Below, piece after piece: positions 39,623 through 49,935 of a stretch of 64,000 nucleotides of DNA; the stretch's first letter is position 1, and each line of letters begins with the position of its first letter. The notes beneath the pieces were generated by a model. That model was not told the origin of the DNA and made no database searches. It saw nothing but the letters and a program-made list of their open reading frames with translations. The stretch is from Dehalococcoidia bacterium. Its GTDB lineage: Bacteria; Chloroflexota; Dehalococcoidia; Lucifugimonadales; Lucifugimonadaceae. The position numbers were made by a program, and so were the translations under genes. Location of the stretch: the NCBI GenBank assembly GCA_022824185.1, contig JAJEAU010000022.1, positions 1 to 64,000 of the forward strand, in the 5' to 3' direction.

Positions 39623-41067
39623 CCCGGTAGTCGGTTGCCCTCATCCACGTACACCGACCTTCCGACGGAAGTGATCGTGACAGACTGACGGTAGTCGCCA
39701 GACTCTGCGTTGTGTTCCGTCGTGTGAGGGATCACGCTCTGCGGTGCGTCATCTCCTGAGAGCGCTTCGCCTAACACCCGGCCGTCCATACTCTCGCCGT
39801 CATCGAACCCGAGCACATGAAGAATCGTCGGGGCGACATCGATGTTGCCGGTCGGGGTGTCGATGGTGGCGGAACGAACGAAGCTAGGACCGCGGACGAT
39901 CAACGTGTTATGCAGTTCATGCCGACTCATGCCTCCGTGCGTACCTAACCCGACTGATCCACCGCCGGATGCCGTACGACCGGGATAACCGGTTTCATTG
40001 AGCTCGGAGTCCCACCGGAAACCGTTCGTGAGATCCGGGCTGCGCGGTCCATCGATTCCGACTAGATCAGCAGCTAGAGTGCCGGGGATACGTCCAATCC
40101 GTTCCGACGCCAGCATCGCACCACACCAGGGCTGACGCGCCAACCAAGCAGTTAAACCCTCGATGGTGCGAACGTCAGCTCCTTCGAATCGATCCCGAGA
40201 GTAAAACAGCACTGCGCCCCCGTTTGGTGCAACCAAAACGCCACCCGGTACGTTGCCGACGATGAAGCCGGCAGCGTGCAACTCCGCATTGATATCGATT
40301 GGCGCTTGGATCGTCGCGTATCCATGATCGGAGACGACGATCACATCGGTTTCGTTCAATCTGCCGTTGCGTTGGAGCCAAGCAATGATGCGTCCGAACT
40401 GCTCATCGGCAGCGGCAAGGGCACCGTTCGAGAGCTTGGACCCTACCCCTTCCTGATGGTTGGAACTGTCTGGCTCGGAAAACCACATGAGCGCGACCGC
40501 AGGATCCCGAACGGCGAGGACGTATTCGGTGAGTACCTGGACGGCGCGTTCCATCTGCGGCAGATTCGGCGAGGCTTTTGATGGCCATGCACCAAATCGT
40601 TCGATGATGTCTCCGTACAACGGGCGTGGAAGGCAGAATTCCGGATGGATCGTCGCACCGCCACAGGTCTCGGCTCGAGGGTTCTGTACGTAGGCGTTTC
40701 CAGAAGTGCCGACGCCCACAGCGATGAACTCCTCTCCGTGATCGTGGAGGATGTCGGCGAGAGTTCGCGCCAGCAAGACGTCGCCGGTTTTCTCGGCCAC
40801 CTTGGAAAGTTGCGGCTCCATGGCGTCGATGACCTCATGCGGTTCGTAATCTCGCACCACCAGCGAGTTACCTGCGAGACCGTGAACGCCTGGATGACGA
40901 CCGGTGACGAGGCTGGCAACGTTCACCCGCGTGACAGTCGGGAACACCGGGTGGTTGTTGGCGAATACGACGCCTCCTTCTGCGAACGCGGCAAGGTTGG
41001 GCGCAAGCTCGGGAGTGACCTGCGAAGGTTGCAAGCCGTCGAAAGCGACTATCAGGACTCTGGTCAT
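39619..41067 (-). CDS. Alkaline-phosphatase-superfamily phosphodiesterase (NPP-like)
   Basis: 482 residues. The two-metal site of nucleotide pyrophosphatase/phosphodiesterases is readable: Asp in LIVAFDGL, nucleophile Thr in HPVFPTVTRVN (near 45), Asp and His in SEPDSSNHQEG (near 208), Asp-His in VVSDHGYAT (near 256) and a last His in GLGTHGGMSRHE (near 390). Acts on phosphodiester or phosphonate esters; substrate unknown. No signal peptide, unlike many relatives. It is last in the minus-strand order FAD oxidoreductase - gamma-glutamyltranspeptidase - this gene. Confidence 0.92.
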   Translation of the reverse strand: MTRVLIVAFDGLQPSQVTPELAPNLAAFAEGGVVFANNHPVFPTVTRVNVASLVTGRHPGVHGLAGNSLVVRDYEPHEVIDAMEPQLSKVAEKTGDVLLARTLADILHDHGEEFIAVGVGTSGNAYVQNPRAETCGGATIHPEFCLPRPLYGDIIERFGAWPSKASPNLPQMERAVQVLTEYVLAVRDPAVALMWFSEPDSSNHQEGVGSKLSNGALAAADEQFGRIIAWLQRNGRLNETDVIVVSDHGYATIQAPIDINAELHAAGFIVGNVPGGVLVAPNGGAVLFYSRDRFEGADVRTIEGLTAWLARQPWCGAMLASERIGRIPGTLAADLVGIDGPRSPDLTNGFRWDSELNETGYPGRTASGGGSVGLGTHGGMSRHELHNTLIVRGPSFVRSATIDTPTGNIDVAPTILHVLGFDDGESMDGRVLGEALSGDDAPQSVIPHTTEHNAESGDYRQSVTITSVGRSVYVDEGNRLPG

Positions 41068-41170
41068 TCGGATGTTCTGCGATTATGTTGGCGGCATCCC
41101 GCGGTCTCGAAACTTCGCGGGCCTTACCGAGACAATAGGAGATTCTCGGTGAGTTGACCACGAGGTCGGA

Positions 41171-42908
41171 TCAATATCCCCTAGCCTCGTCGGGTCCGAA
41201 CGGATGAACTCCGGCTCGGAGCACGTCATCAACGGGATCGATCATGACTCCACGGGGACGGGAGAAGCCGCCGCCTGTGGCTGGTTCTTCAACAACCATT
41301 ACGTTGTGGCCCATGTCACCAAGGGTTGCGACAACTGCAGGATCGATCCGATGGTCCAAAAAACTCTCGCGCTCGGCAGCGTCGACGCTCGGCGCGGTGA
41401 TCGCTTCCTGCATCGCCATCCCGAAATCGATGACGTTCGAAACAACGAAAGCGATCCGGCAAATGATCCGTCTTCCCCCGGGTGCGCCTACGCTGAAGAA
41501 CGGCTGCCCATCCTTGAGCACTAATACTGGCGACATGTTGTTAAGACCGCGTTTGAAACCGTCTATGGAGTTAGCCGAACCCGGTTTTGGATTGAAAACC
41601 ACCATGCCGTTGCTGAGCAACACGCCCGTGCCCGGCACGACCACACTTGACCCGAATCCCCCAACCGCGGTCTGCGTACACGCAACCATGTTCCGATCCC
41701 GATCGATGACGCTGAAATGGGTCGTGCAATCGCCATCGCTGGGCGGAGACGCCGTGAGACCAGCCTCTGGACGAGATTTCGAGTCATATTCCCACGGATC
41801 GTGAAGCGGAACGTCGGAGTAACCCACCCACGGTTGCACCTCGCGCTCCCGCTCAAGGTTTGCAACATTTACGTCGATCTGCGCCGCCAAATCACGCGCA
41901 TAACGCTTCGAGAGAATACCGTCGAACGGCACCGGCACGAAATCTGGATCGCCGATGTATGAATACCGATCGGCGAAAGCGTGCCGGTGCAGCCTCGATG
42001 AAGAGGTGGAGATGCTCGGTAGAGCAATGGTCGAGGCCACCCAGATCGAAGTTCTCGAGGATATTCAATGTCTGCAGACCAGTGACAGTTCCTGCAGGGA
42101 CAGGGCAGCTCAGAATCTCGTTTCCCCGATAGGTTGTAGTGACAACATCGCTAACGATTGGTTCAAAATCCGCCAGGTCTTGAGCCGTCAAGACGCCGCC
42201 ATTCGCGCTCATCTCCTCTTCGATGGCGTGCGCAACATCTCCGCAGTGCAGAGCGTCTTTCCCTTCTCGCGCGATCCGTTCGAGGGTGTCCGCCAGATCG
42301 CTTTGAATCACCTTGCTGCCCGGTGTTGGCGGGTAACCATCGGTCAGGAAGATCCGCGCCGCATCGCCGAAACGCTCAAAGTTGGCCATGTTGTTGGCGA
42401 TGCCGAGGGCTGTCGTTGAGTTCGCCTCAAAACCCTCCCGTGCGTAATGAATCGCCGCCTCCAGCAACTGTTCGAGCGGTAACGTCCCGAAAAGTTCGTG
42501 AGCGCGACACATGCCAGCCGTCACGCCCGGCACGCCAACCGACCTATGACCGATTGCGTTCGCGTTGTCTTCCACTTGGTAAATGCCGTTGCCAACCTCA
42601 GATTGGCCGATCACGCGGAACATATCCGGCGTCGCGCCCCTCGGCGCTCGATGCCCGTAATCGATAGCAACCCGTTGCTTGGTCTCGGCCATGAAGACGA
42701 TCATCTGGCCGTGCCCGGCAATGCAGGAGCTCGATGGCTCGACAACATTCAAGCAGAACCCGGTTGCGATCGCGGCATCGACGGCATTGCCGCCTTGACG
42801 CAGAATATCGACTCCTACCTGCGCCGCGATCGGATGAGCCGTTGCGACCGCGCCATTCTCGACGACGACTTCATCCTTGTCAGGTCGCCACACGCTGCGC
42901 GAATTCAT
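41171..42908 (-). pseudogene. Gamma-glutamyltranspeptidase, interrupted by a one-base frameshift
   Basis: Two overlapping frames together make one full-length Ntn-hydrolase. The first (from 42908) carries the N-terminal half (ATAHPIAAQVGVDILRQGG, then GVPGVTAGM). It runs out of frame after HLHLFIEAA. The second frame resumes at HAFADRYSYIGDPDF and contains the autocatalytic Thr in DCTTHFSVIDRD and the conserved GAPGGRRI block. Deleting one base of the GG at 41987-41988 restores EAARHAFADRYSY exactly. Either a recent inactivation or a sequencing/assembly error. The intact enzyme would cleave gamma-glutamyl compounds such as glutathione. ATG overlaps the stop of the FAD oxidoreductase gene. Confidence 0.88.
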
Positions 42909-44455
42909 CTGGAAAGATCCTCAAGTACGACGTGAGCCGCATTGTGCCCCGGAGCGCCAGTAACTTCCCCTCCAGGATGATTACCGGCACCGCAGAGATA
43001 GAGGTTGGCAATCGGTGAACGGTAGTCTGACCACCCTGGCAACGGTCGGCGAGACATCATCTGCTGAGGGATCATGTCGAGATGACGGATGTTCCCATCC
43101 GTGAGTCCCACACGCTCCTCGATGTCTTCAGGCGTCAACAGCGTCCAGTCGATAATCGAGTCCCTGAAGTTGGGAGCGTAGCTGGTTACGTAGTCGATTA
43201 ACCACTCGCCGTGGCTCTGACGGTGATTGGACCACGAGTCGCCGTCTGGCAAATGGGGAGGCAGGAAGTATATCCACAGCGAAAGGACATGGTGACCGTC
43301 GGGAGCGACTGTGGGGTCATATACCGATGGAATCTGTAGCTGCATGATGGGCGTCTTGGTTATGCGCCCATTGACAGCATCGTTCCACGCCATTTCGCTC
43401 TGATCGACAGTCGGGCAGATCGTCATCATGGCTAGGTATTCGGGATTGAAGCCAGGGCCGAGATGCCTGGAGAAGTCCGGAAGCTCGCGGATCGCACACA
43501 AGAATTTGGCTGAGGCAGCTTGGGTTTTGAGGGCCTTGACCTCGTCGATGAACTCGGAGTCGATGTCGGCCTCGTCGATGAGGGTCAGATAGGTACGCTT
43601 AGGGTCGGCGTTCGAAATCACTACATCGGCATCGATCACCTCGCCGTCTGATAGTTCCACGCCGGAAACTGAGCCGTTATTGGTCAGAATGCGTTTGACC
43701 TCCGCGCCAGTGCGGATTGTGGCACCTGACGCTTCTGCGGAAGCAGCCATTGATTGCGTGATGCCGCCCATGCCTCCACGGACGATCCCGTAGTTTTCGG
43801 TGTCGTCGCGGAACGCGCTGAACCTGTACAACGCCGTGATGTACGCGCTCCCGGGCGCACTGATGTCGCCCATGTCGAACGCGCCGGTGCTGACTGCGGC
43901 CTTCACCTCTTCAGACGTGAAGAAGCGGTTGATGAGATCCTTGAGCGGGACCGTGAGAAGAGTCTCGAGAAGCTCCTCCTCGCCTTCCGCGCGGAAACGG
44001 TCGGTCAGTTCGGCCAAAGATGGCGGTGGCCCGAGGTAGTAGTCGCTGAGAATGGCGACCGCACGATGCCAAAAATCCGCCCATGCCCACCAGGCTTCTG
44101 CGTCTTCTGGGTATTCGTCGCGCATCTCCTCGACCGTGTGTGCGTCGTCATGCCAAAATGTGAACGCCTTGCCGTCGGGATACGGATGCACCCGCGACGG
44201 GTCGATCGGGTAGACGTGGAACCCATAGCGCCGCAGTTCAAGATCGTCGATCACCTTTTTCTGAAGAATGTGGCAGATGTACGAGCATGTGGAGATGTGG
44301 TACCCGGGAAACCATTCCTCGGTGACGACAGCGCCACCGACGATGTCTCGGCGTTCGAGAACATGCACGTTGAGTCCGGCGCGGGCGAGGTATCCGGCGG
44401 CGACTAGGCCATTGTGGCCCGCGCCTATGATGATGACTTTGGTATTTTCGGGCAT
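42905..44455 (-). CDS. FAD-dependent oxidoreductase, phytoene-desaturase/PYROXD2-like
   Basis: 516 residues. An N-terminal dinucleotide motif VIIIGAGHNGLVAAGYLARAG is followed by HVLERRDIVGGAVVTEE. The C-terminal flavin block is NLYLCGAGNHPGGEVTGAPGHNAA. The layout matches carotenoid-desaturase-like amine-oxidase-fold proteins often labelled PYROXD2. No carotenoid genes lie nearby, so another substrate is likely. First gene of a minus-strand unit; gamma-glutamyltranspeptidase starts inside its stop (ATGA). Confidence 0.92.
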   Translation of the reverse strand: MPENTKVIIIGAGHNGLVAAGYLARAGLNVHVLERRDIVGGAVVTEEWFPGYHISTCSYICHILQKKVIDDLELRRYGFHVYPIDPSRVHPYPDGKAFTFWHDDAHTVEEMRDEYPEDAEAWWAWADFWHRAVAILSDYYLGPPPSLAELTDRFRAEGEEELLETLLTVPLKDLINRFFTSEEVKAAVSTGAFDMGDISAPGSAYITALYRFSAFRDDTENYGIVRGGMGGITQSMAASAEASGATIRTGAEVKRILTNNGSVSGVELSDGEVIDADVVISNADPKRTYLTLIDEADIDSEFIDEVKALKTQAASAKFLCAIRELPDFSRHLGPGFNPEYLAMMTICPTVDQSEMAWNDAVNGRITKTPIMQLQIPSVYDPTVAPDGHHVLSLWIYFLPPHLPDGDSWSNHRQSHGEWLIDYVTSYAPNFRDSIIDWTLLTPEDIEERVGLTDGNIRHLDMIPQQMMSRRPLPGWSDYRSPIANLYLCGAGNHPGGEVTGAPGHNAAHVVLEDLSR

Positions 44456-44642
44456 GGATATTGGCTTTGGTTGGGATGTGGTGACAGATTATCGCACTGC
44501 GATCTAGGCCGCACTTTCGTGGCTCACTTTGGCAAATCGGCGACGGTTCCGCGGGCGTCACTTAAATCCGAGTTGCTGCGCGACGAGTATAGACTCCTAG
44601 CAGAGCAAATCAATATTCACCTTGGAGCAAGGGGACAGAGTC

Positions 44643-46757
44643 ATGAGTTTGCCGTTCAGAGCGCGATATTCGGTCTTGGGTCTGGTCGCCATGTGCGCCG
44701 TGTTGATCTCTGCTTGCCAAGGGGAGGCGGAGCCACCCACGCCAGTCACCATCATCAAGGAAGTGCCGGTGGAGGTGATCAAAGAGGTTGAGGTTGAGAA
44801 AGAGATCATCAAGGAGGTGGAAGTTGAGGTTGAGGTCCCCGTCGAGAAGGTGGTCGAGGTCGAAAAGATCGTAGAGGTCGAGAAGATCGTCGAGCCAACT
44901 CCTGAGCCTGAGGTATCCGCTGGACCGCCGATCTACCAGATGGGAATCTTCGAGGAGCCAATCTCTAGGAATTTCTGGAACTATTATGGAGGCCCCGCGG
45001 GTTCAGTCTGGACTCAGTACGTTCTCGACGGCCATTCCGGATCGCTGTACGGCTACTCCGACCAACGATTCGATTGGATCCCAAGTCTCGCGGCCGACTT
45101 CCCAACCGATCTTGTAAAAGAGACCGTCGGCGACACCGAGTTCTGGACCGCCGAGGTACCCCTCACGCCCGGCGTAGTGTGGAGCGACGGTCATGAGCTG
45201 GACGCCGGCGACTTCGTCTTCACCGTGAACACAGTGCTTGATTTGCAGCTCTCCTCAAACTGGGCGCAAGCGGTCGATAGCGCATTCCTTGACCGGGTCG
45301 AAGCACTCGACACCCACACGCTGAAGGTCTTCTTCAAAACCACCGATGCCGAAGGCAATCCGCAGACACCAGGCCTGAGCGTCTGGCAGTTCGGCCTAGG
45401 TTTCATGCCCGTCCTCGCCGAGCACTACTGGGCGCCGGTCATCGAAGAAGTAAAAGAGGCAGGCGAGATCGAACAGCAACAGGAGGCCCTATTCGCACAT
45501 GTTCCCGACGGCGAACCTACCCTTGGTGGCTTCGTATTCGACAAGTGGGAACCCGGCGCTTTCTTTGAGAACGACACCGACCCCAACTTCTTTGACCAAG
45601 GCACCGTAGTCACGATGTACGCCAACGGCGCGTACTCGGAAACCAACGAGCGCACCGGACACTCGGCTACGTATTTCGGTGAGGCCGACGGCGATAAAGT
45701 CCTCGAATACGAGGTCGGACCCCACGTCGAGTCCGAGCTTTTCAGCATCTACGGCAACCAAGACGCAGCGATCCTAGCTCTGACCAATGGCGACATCGAC
45801 TACGTCTTCAACCCCCTCGGTTTGGAAAAAGGCTTCCTCGACCGCGTCAGGAACACCCCTGACCTGCAAATCGCCACGAACTCCAACAACGGCGTCCGAT
45901 ACCTCGGCTTCAACGTTCGAAAGCCTCCGATGGACATCCCGGAATTCAGACAAGCAGTCGCCACGGTCATCGACAAGGAGTTCGTCGCCAGAACCGTCCT
46001 GCAAGACGCCGCGATCCCCGTCTACGCCATGGTTCCCGAAGGCAACGAGTTCTGGCACAACGCCGATGTCCCCAAGTTCGGCAAAGATCTCAGCAGGGGA
46101 GAGCGTATCACTCAGGCAGTCGACCTCCTAAAGAAAGCCGGTTTCACCTTCGAGGAGGAACCAGAGGTCAGCGAGGACGGCGCCTTCATCTCCAAGCAGG
46201 GCAAAGGACTAAAAATGCCCGACGGATCGCCGGTTCCCGAGATGACTCTCCTAGCACCCAGCGCGGGCTACGATCCTATGCGGTCCACTTTCGCCATCTG
46301 GGTCGAACGCTGGCTCACCGACGTCGGCATACCCGTGCGTGCCCAGCTCACCGGCTTCAACGTCATCGTCGACGAACTATTCAGCGACACCGTAGCCGAA
46401 GACCTCGACATGTGGATCCTCGGATGGGGTCTGTCGATATTCCCCGACTACCTCGAGAACTTCTTCCACAGCAGGCATTCACCCGAAATCGGTGGCGGTT
46501 ACAACTGGGGCGGATACGCCAACGGACAGTTCGACGACCTCTCTCTTGGGCTACTGTCCGAGACGACCATCGAAGGAGCGAGAGATAAAGCGTTCCAGCT
46601 TCAGGAGTTCCTCGCCGAAGACCTGCCTTACGTGCCGCTGTTCACCACGCCGAAACTGGATGCATACCGTCCATCGAGGATCGAGTTCCCCTACACCTCC
46701 GTGCTCGGCGGGTTGGAACAACAGAACGGCATGCAGCAGGAAGTCGTAATTAAGTAA
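44643..46757 (+). CDS. Peptide ABC transporter substrate-binding lipoprotein
   Basis: 704 residues of family 5 solute-binding proteins (DppA/OppA). The signal peptide ends in lipobox LISAC with acyl-Cys25. A Val/Glu/Lys-rich stalk follows (about 36-86, repeats like VEVEKIVE), then the large binding domain with LTPGVVWSDGHELDAGDF and YLGFNVRKPPMD. ATG 44643 is chosen because AAGGGGA lies seven bases upstream. The stalk is typical of Chloroflexota and probably lifts the receptor off the membrane. First of five transporter genes; a G/C-rich hairpin separates it from the permeases. Confidence 0.95.
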   Translation: MSLPFRARYSVLGLVAMCAVLISACQGEAEPPTPVTIIKEVPVEVIKEVEVEKEIIKEVEVEVEVPVEKVVEVEKIVEVEKIVEPTPEPEVSAGPPIYQMGIFEEPISRNFWNYYGGPAGSVWTQYVLDGHSGSLYGYSDQRFDWIPSLAADFPTDLVKETVGDTEFWTAEVPLTPGVVWSDGHELDAGDFVFTVNTVLDLQLSSNWAQAVDSAFLDRVEALDTHTLKVFFKTTDAEGNPQTPGLSVWQFGLGFMPVLAEHYWAPVIEEVKEAGEIEQQQEALFAHVPDGEPTLGGFVFDKWEPGAFFENDTDPNFFDQGTVVTMYANGAYSETNERTGHSATYFGEADGDKVLEYEVGPHVESELFSIYGNQDAAILALTNGDIDYVFNPLGLEKGFLDRVRNTPDLQIATNSNNGVRYLGFNVRKPPMDIPEFRQAVATVIDKEFVARTVLQDAAIPVYAMVPEGNEFWHNADVPKFGKDLSRGERITQAVDLLKKAGFTFEEEPEVSEDGAFISKQGKGLKMPDGSPVPEMTLLAPSAGYDPMRSTFAIWVERWLTDVGIPVRAQLTGFNVIVDELFSDTVAEDLDMWILGWGLSIFPDYLENFFHSRHSPEIGGGYNWGGYANGQFDDLSLGLLSETTIEGARDKAFQLQEFLAEDLPYVPLFTTPKLDAYRPSRIEFPYTSVLGGLEQQNGMQQEVVIK

Positions 46758-46763
46758 CAAACC

Positions 46764-46827
46764 CGCCCCCGTTGTTTTGATCGACCGGGGCGAGTTGCCC
46801 TAATACGGCAAAAACCAAAAACGGGGG
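46764..46827 (+). other. Intercistronic hairpins between binding protein and permease
   Basis: CCCCCGTT (46766-46773) can pair with AACGGGGG (46820-46827). The overlapping CGCCCC (46764-46769) can pair instead with GGGGCG (46787-46792). Such structures after binding-protein genes often stabilise that part of the mRNA, giving more receptor than permease. Confidence 0.5.
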
Positions 46828-46858
46828 ACGCCTCCGGCATGATCGCCAGGACGGGCTG

Positions 46859-48007
46859 ATGGCCAAATACCTGCTGAAGAGATCGGCACAGATCCTCGTC
46901 ACTCTGTTCGTGTTCCTAACGCTGGTCTTCTTCATCGTCAACGCGCAGCCGGGAGACGTCAGTAACTTTTACGCCCTTAATCCTGACGTCCCTCCGGAAA
47001 CCCGAGAGAGGCTCCAAGATCTCTTTGGTGTGAACGAACCTCTGTGGAAGCAGTACCTCGTCCACATCCGCAACACCTTCACCGGAAACTTCGGGGTCTC
47101 CTTCAGCCATTACCCACGATCGGTCGCCGACGTAATCATGGAGAGGCTGCCCAGAACTGTCGTCCTCTTCATGACCGCCACAGCCCTGTCGTTCTACCTC
47201 GGATTCGCGCTCGGCAAGGTCCTAGCCTGGCGTCGCGGAGGATGGTTCGAGTACACGTCAACCGTCGGCGGTGTGACGCTATACACCGTCTTCACTCCAT
47301 GGTTCGGCCTGATGATGATCTGGCTCTTCGCTTTCAAAGCTGGTTGGTTGCCCATTGGCAAATTCCTCGACCCCGTCCTATGGAGAGAAGCGCCCATTGA
47401 CGCCAACACAGTCTTCAATCAGATGATCCTGACCGCATTCGTAGTGTCGATCGTCGTCTTCGCCGTGTTCGTGATCACTGGACAGCGAAGGATGGGGAAC
47501 GCGCGAATCACCCGCATCGCAAGCATCGTATTGGCATCCCTCGCCGTCGTCGGTGTCTGGTTTTCATCCGGCACCGCTGTCTATGCGTGGGACATCGTGC
47601 GCCACATGGTGTTGCCTGTCGTGACCTTGACGCTGATCAGTTTTGCGGGAACGATGTTGCTGACACGCAACAGCATGTTGGAGACGATGCGGGAAGACTT
47701 CGTCATGGCCGCCCGAGCCAAAGGTTTGACCGAACGCGCCGTGCGCGACAAACACGTAGCTCGCAACGCCTTACTGCCAGTCGTCACCAGTTTCATATTC
47801 AGCCTCGCATTCGCAGTCGATGGCGGCGTCATCACCGAGTCGATCTTCTCTTGGCCCGGAATGGGACAGACGCTTGTATCGGCGACGCTAACCGAAGATC
47901 TGCCGCTGGCAGTCGGAGCCTTCGTGTTCGTCGGGATATTCGTCCTCGTCGCACACCTCGTCGCTGACATCCTCTACGCCTATCTCGACCCGAGGATTAG
48001 ATACTGA
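46859..48007 (+). CDS. Peptide ABC transporter permease, DppB type
   Basis: 382 residues with about six to eight membrane segments, the first at 10-29. The EAA loop that contacts the ATPase is EDFVMAARAKGLTERAVRDKHVARNALLP-like (near 278-306). An extra loop and segment around 180-235 makes it somewhat longer than DppB of E. coli (339). The stop and the next start share TGATG. Confidence 0.94.
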   Translation: MAKYLLKRSAQILVTLFVFLTLVFFIVNAQPGDVSNFYALNPDVPPETRERLQDLFGVNEPLWKQYLVHIRNTFTGNFGVSFSHYPRSVADVIMERLPRTVVLFMTATALSFYLGFALGKVLAWRRGGWFEYTSTVGGVTLYTVFTPWFGLMMIWLFAFKAGWLPIGKFLDPVLWREAPIDANTVFNQMILTAFVVSIVVFAVFVITGQRRMGNARITRIASIVLASLAVVGVWFSSGTAVYAWDIVRHMVLPVVTLTLISFAGTMLLTRNSMLETMREDFVMAARAKGLTERAVRDKHVARNALLPVVTSFIFSLAFAVDGGVITESIFSWPGMGQTLVSATLTEDLPLAVGAFVFVGIFVLVAHLVADILYAYLDPRIRY

Positions 48008-48957
48008 TGTCGACGGTCAATACACAACATGCAGCCCCAACCGGGCTGTGGCGGGCCCGTCTGAGGCTGGCATCGCAATCTCTTCGCGAGAGCTGGCAGT
48101 TATTCGCCAGAACTCGAATCGGGATCATCGGTCTGACGATCATCGGACTATACGCCCTGCTGGCCCTCGCACATCCAATCCTCATGAACACGGTGTGGGA
48201 GCCTCGCACTTACGATCCGGTCGTCGGATACGCATTCGACGAGACTCAGCAACCCGCCCCGCCGAGTTTGAAACACCTTCTCGGCACTGATCCTCTGGGC
48301 AGGGACATACTCAGCCAGTTGATGTTCAGCGCGCGATCCGAGTTCCTGCTCGGACTGCTCGCCGCGACCGTGACCGTCGTAATCGGTACCGCCGTCGGCG
48401 CAATCGCCGCCTACTTCGGCGGATGGGTCGACACGCTCCTCATGAGGCTCGCCGACATCATGATCATGATGCCCGCGATAAGCGTCCTCATCGTCCTCAG
48501 CGCGCTGATCGGTGTCGAACATTTCGAACTCGCGTTGATCATCGGCATCCTCTCCGGCTTCGGGGCAACCGGCGTCGTCCTCAAATCGCAGGCACTCTCC
48601 GTGGTCGTGAAGCCATACATCGACGCTGCCAGAGCCGCAGGAGGTGGTCATTTCCACATCATCCTGATCCACATCGTGCCGAACCTCCTCCCGCTCTCGT
48701 TCCTCTACATGATGTTCACCGTCACCAGCGCCATCTTCTCCGAAGCCGTCCTTAGCTTCCTCGGACTCCTCGATGTTCGCATGAGTTGGGGATTGATGAT
48801 TCACACCACGGAATCCGCCGGATACCTGCTGCAAGTCACCGATTTCTGGTGGCTCATATTCCCCGCGAGCCTGTCCATCACGCTCCTGTGTTCCGCCTTC
48901 TACCTCGTCGGCAGATCGCTCGACGAGGTAGTTAACCCGAGGCTCAGAAGCCGATGA
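48007..48957 (+). CDS. Peptide ABC transporter permease, DppC type
   Basis: 316 residues. After a cytosolic N-terminal stretch the first membrane segment begins near 38 (IGIIGLTIIGLYALLALAHP). The periplasmic region has HLLGTDPLGRDILSQLMFSARSE, the hallmark of DppC/OppC. The EAA loop is IDAARAAGGGHFHIILIHIVPN. It pairs with the upstream permease. The 3' end overlaps the first ATPase gene by ATGA. Confidence 0.94.
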   Translation: MSTVNTQHAAPTGLWRARLRLASQSLRESWQLFARTRIGIIGLTIIGLYALLALAHPILMNTVWEPRTYDPVVGYAFDETQQPAPPSLKHLLGTDPLGRDILSQLMFSARSEFLLGLLAATVTVVIGTAVGAIAAYFGGWVDTLLMRLADIMIMMPAISVLIVLSALIGVEHFELALIIGILSGFGATGVVLKSQALSVVVKPYIDAARAAGGGHFHIILIHIVPNLLPLSFLYMMFTVTSAIFSEAVLSFLGLLDVRMSWGLMIHTTESAGYLLQVTDFWWLIFPASLSITLLCSAFYLVGRSLDEVVNPRLRSR

Positions 48958-49931
48958 CCTCCGATCCCGTCCTTGTCGTCGAAGACCTGACGATGCACTA
49001 CGCGACTCGTGCCGGACCGGTACGGGCAGTCGACGGCGTCTCATTTTCGGTCGAACGCGGGCAATCGCTCGGTTTAGTCGGCGAATCGGGTTGCGGCAAA
49101 TCCTCGATCGCCATGACGCTGCTGAAACTGCTGCCCGACAACGCAAGACTCGTTTCCGGCAGCATCACATTGAACGGTGTCGATGTCGTCCCGCTCAGCG
49201 AGAACCAGATGAGAGAGCATCGTTGGGACCGCATATCCATGGTCTTCCAAGCCGCCATGAACTCCCTCGACCCCGTCTACCGGGTAGGGGACCAGATCAT
49301 CGAGGCGCTGGAAGCCCACTCTGCATCTGCCCCCCGAGACGCAATGGAGCGCGTCCGCGAACTCTTCGATCTCGTAAGCCTCGACCCCAGTTACATCCGC
49401 CGGTATCCACACGAATACAGCGGGGGAATGAGACAGCGCGCAATCATCGCAATGGCGTTGGCGTGCGAGCCAGACATCATCGTCGCCGACGAGCCCACTA
49501 CCGCACTCGACGTGATCGTCCAAGATCACATCCTCCGCGAGATGCAGGCCATCCAGCGTGCCCTCAATATGAGCATGATCTACATCTCCCACGACATGGC
49601 CGTGATCGCCGAGGTCTGCGACGTCGTTGGTGTCATGTACGCCGGCAAGCTCGTGGAGTTCGGCCCGACAGCCGAGGTCTACGCACGGCCGATCCATCCC
49701 TACACCAAGGCTCTAATGTCGGCCTTCCCCAGCGTTCGCGGCGAAAAGCATGACTTGGCCACCCTTCCCGGCGAGCCGCCGGATCTTCTCGATCCCCCAA
49801 GCGGATGCGCTTTCCATCCCCGATGCGCTTACGCTACCGACGAGTGCCGAACCTCCATCCCGCCAACCGCCAAACACGGCGACCAATGGGCGACATGCTG
49901 GAATCCTGTCGCAGACGTCGACAGCGAGTGA
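48954..49931 (+). CDS. Peptide ABC transporter ATP-binding protein, DppD type
   Basis: 325 residues. Walker A GESGCGKS near 43, signature YSGGMRQRAIIAMAL near 157, Walker B with IIVADEPTTALDV, and H-loop YISHDM. The oligopeptide-transporter C-terminal tail has the Cys pattern CAFHPRCAYATDEC, which in some relatives binds an iron-sulfur cluster. Couples ATP hydrolysis to peptide import with the next gene product. Confidence 0.95.
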   Translation: MTSDPVLVVEDLTMHYATRAGPVRAVDGVSFSVERGQSLGLVGESGCGKSSIAMTLLKLLPDNARLVSGSITLNGVDVVPLSENQMREHRWDRISMVFQAAMNSLDPVYRVGDQIIEALEAHSASAPRDAMERVRELFDLVSLDPSYIRRYPHEYSGGMRQRAIIAMALACEPDIIVADEPTTALDVIVQDHILREMQAIQRALNMSMIYISHDMAVIAEVCDVVGVMYAGKLVEFGPTAEVYARPIHPYTKALMSAFPSVRGEKHDLATLPGEPPDLLDPPSGCAFHPRCAYATDECRTSIPPTAKHGDQWATCWNPVADVDSE

Positions 49932-49935
49932 CACC

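Noticed and set aside
49750-49935. Long N-terminal extension of the DppF-type ATPase
   Set aside because: It lies wholly inside the upstream ATPase gene in another frame; GTG 49936 gives the normal length.
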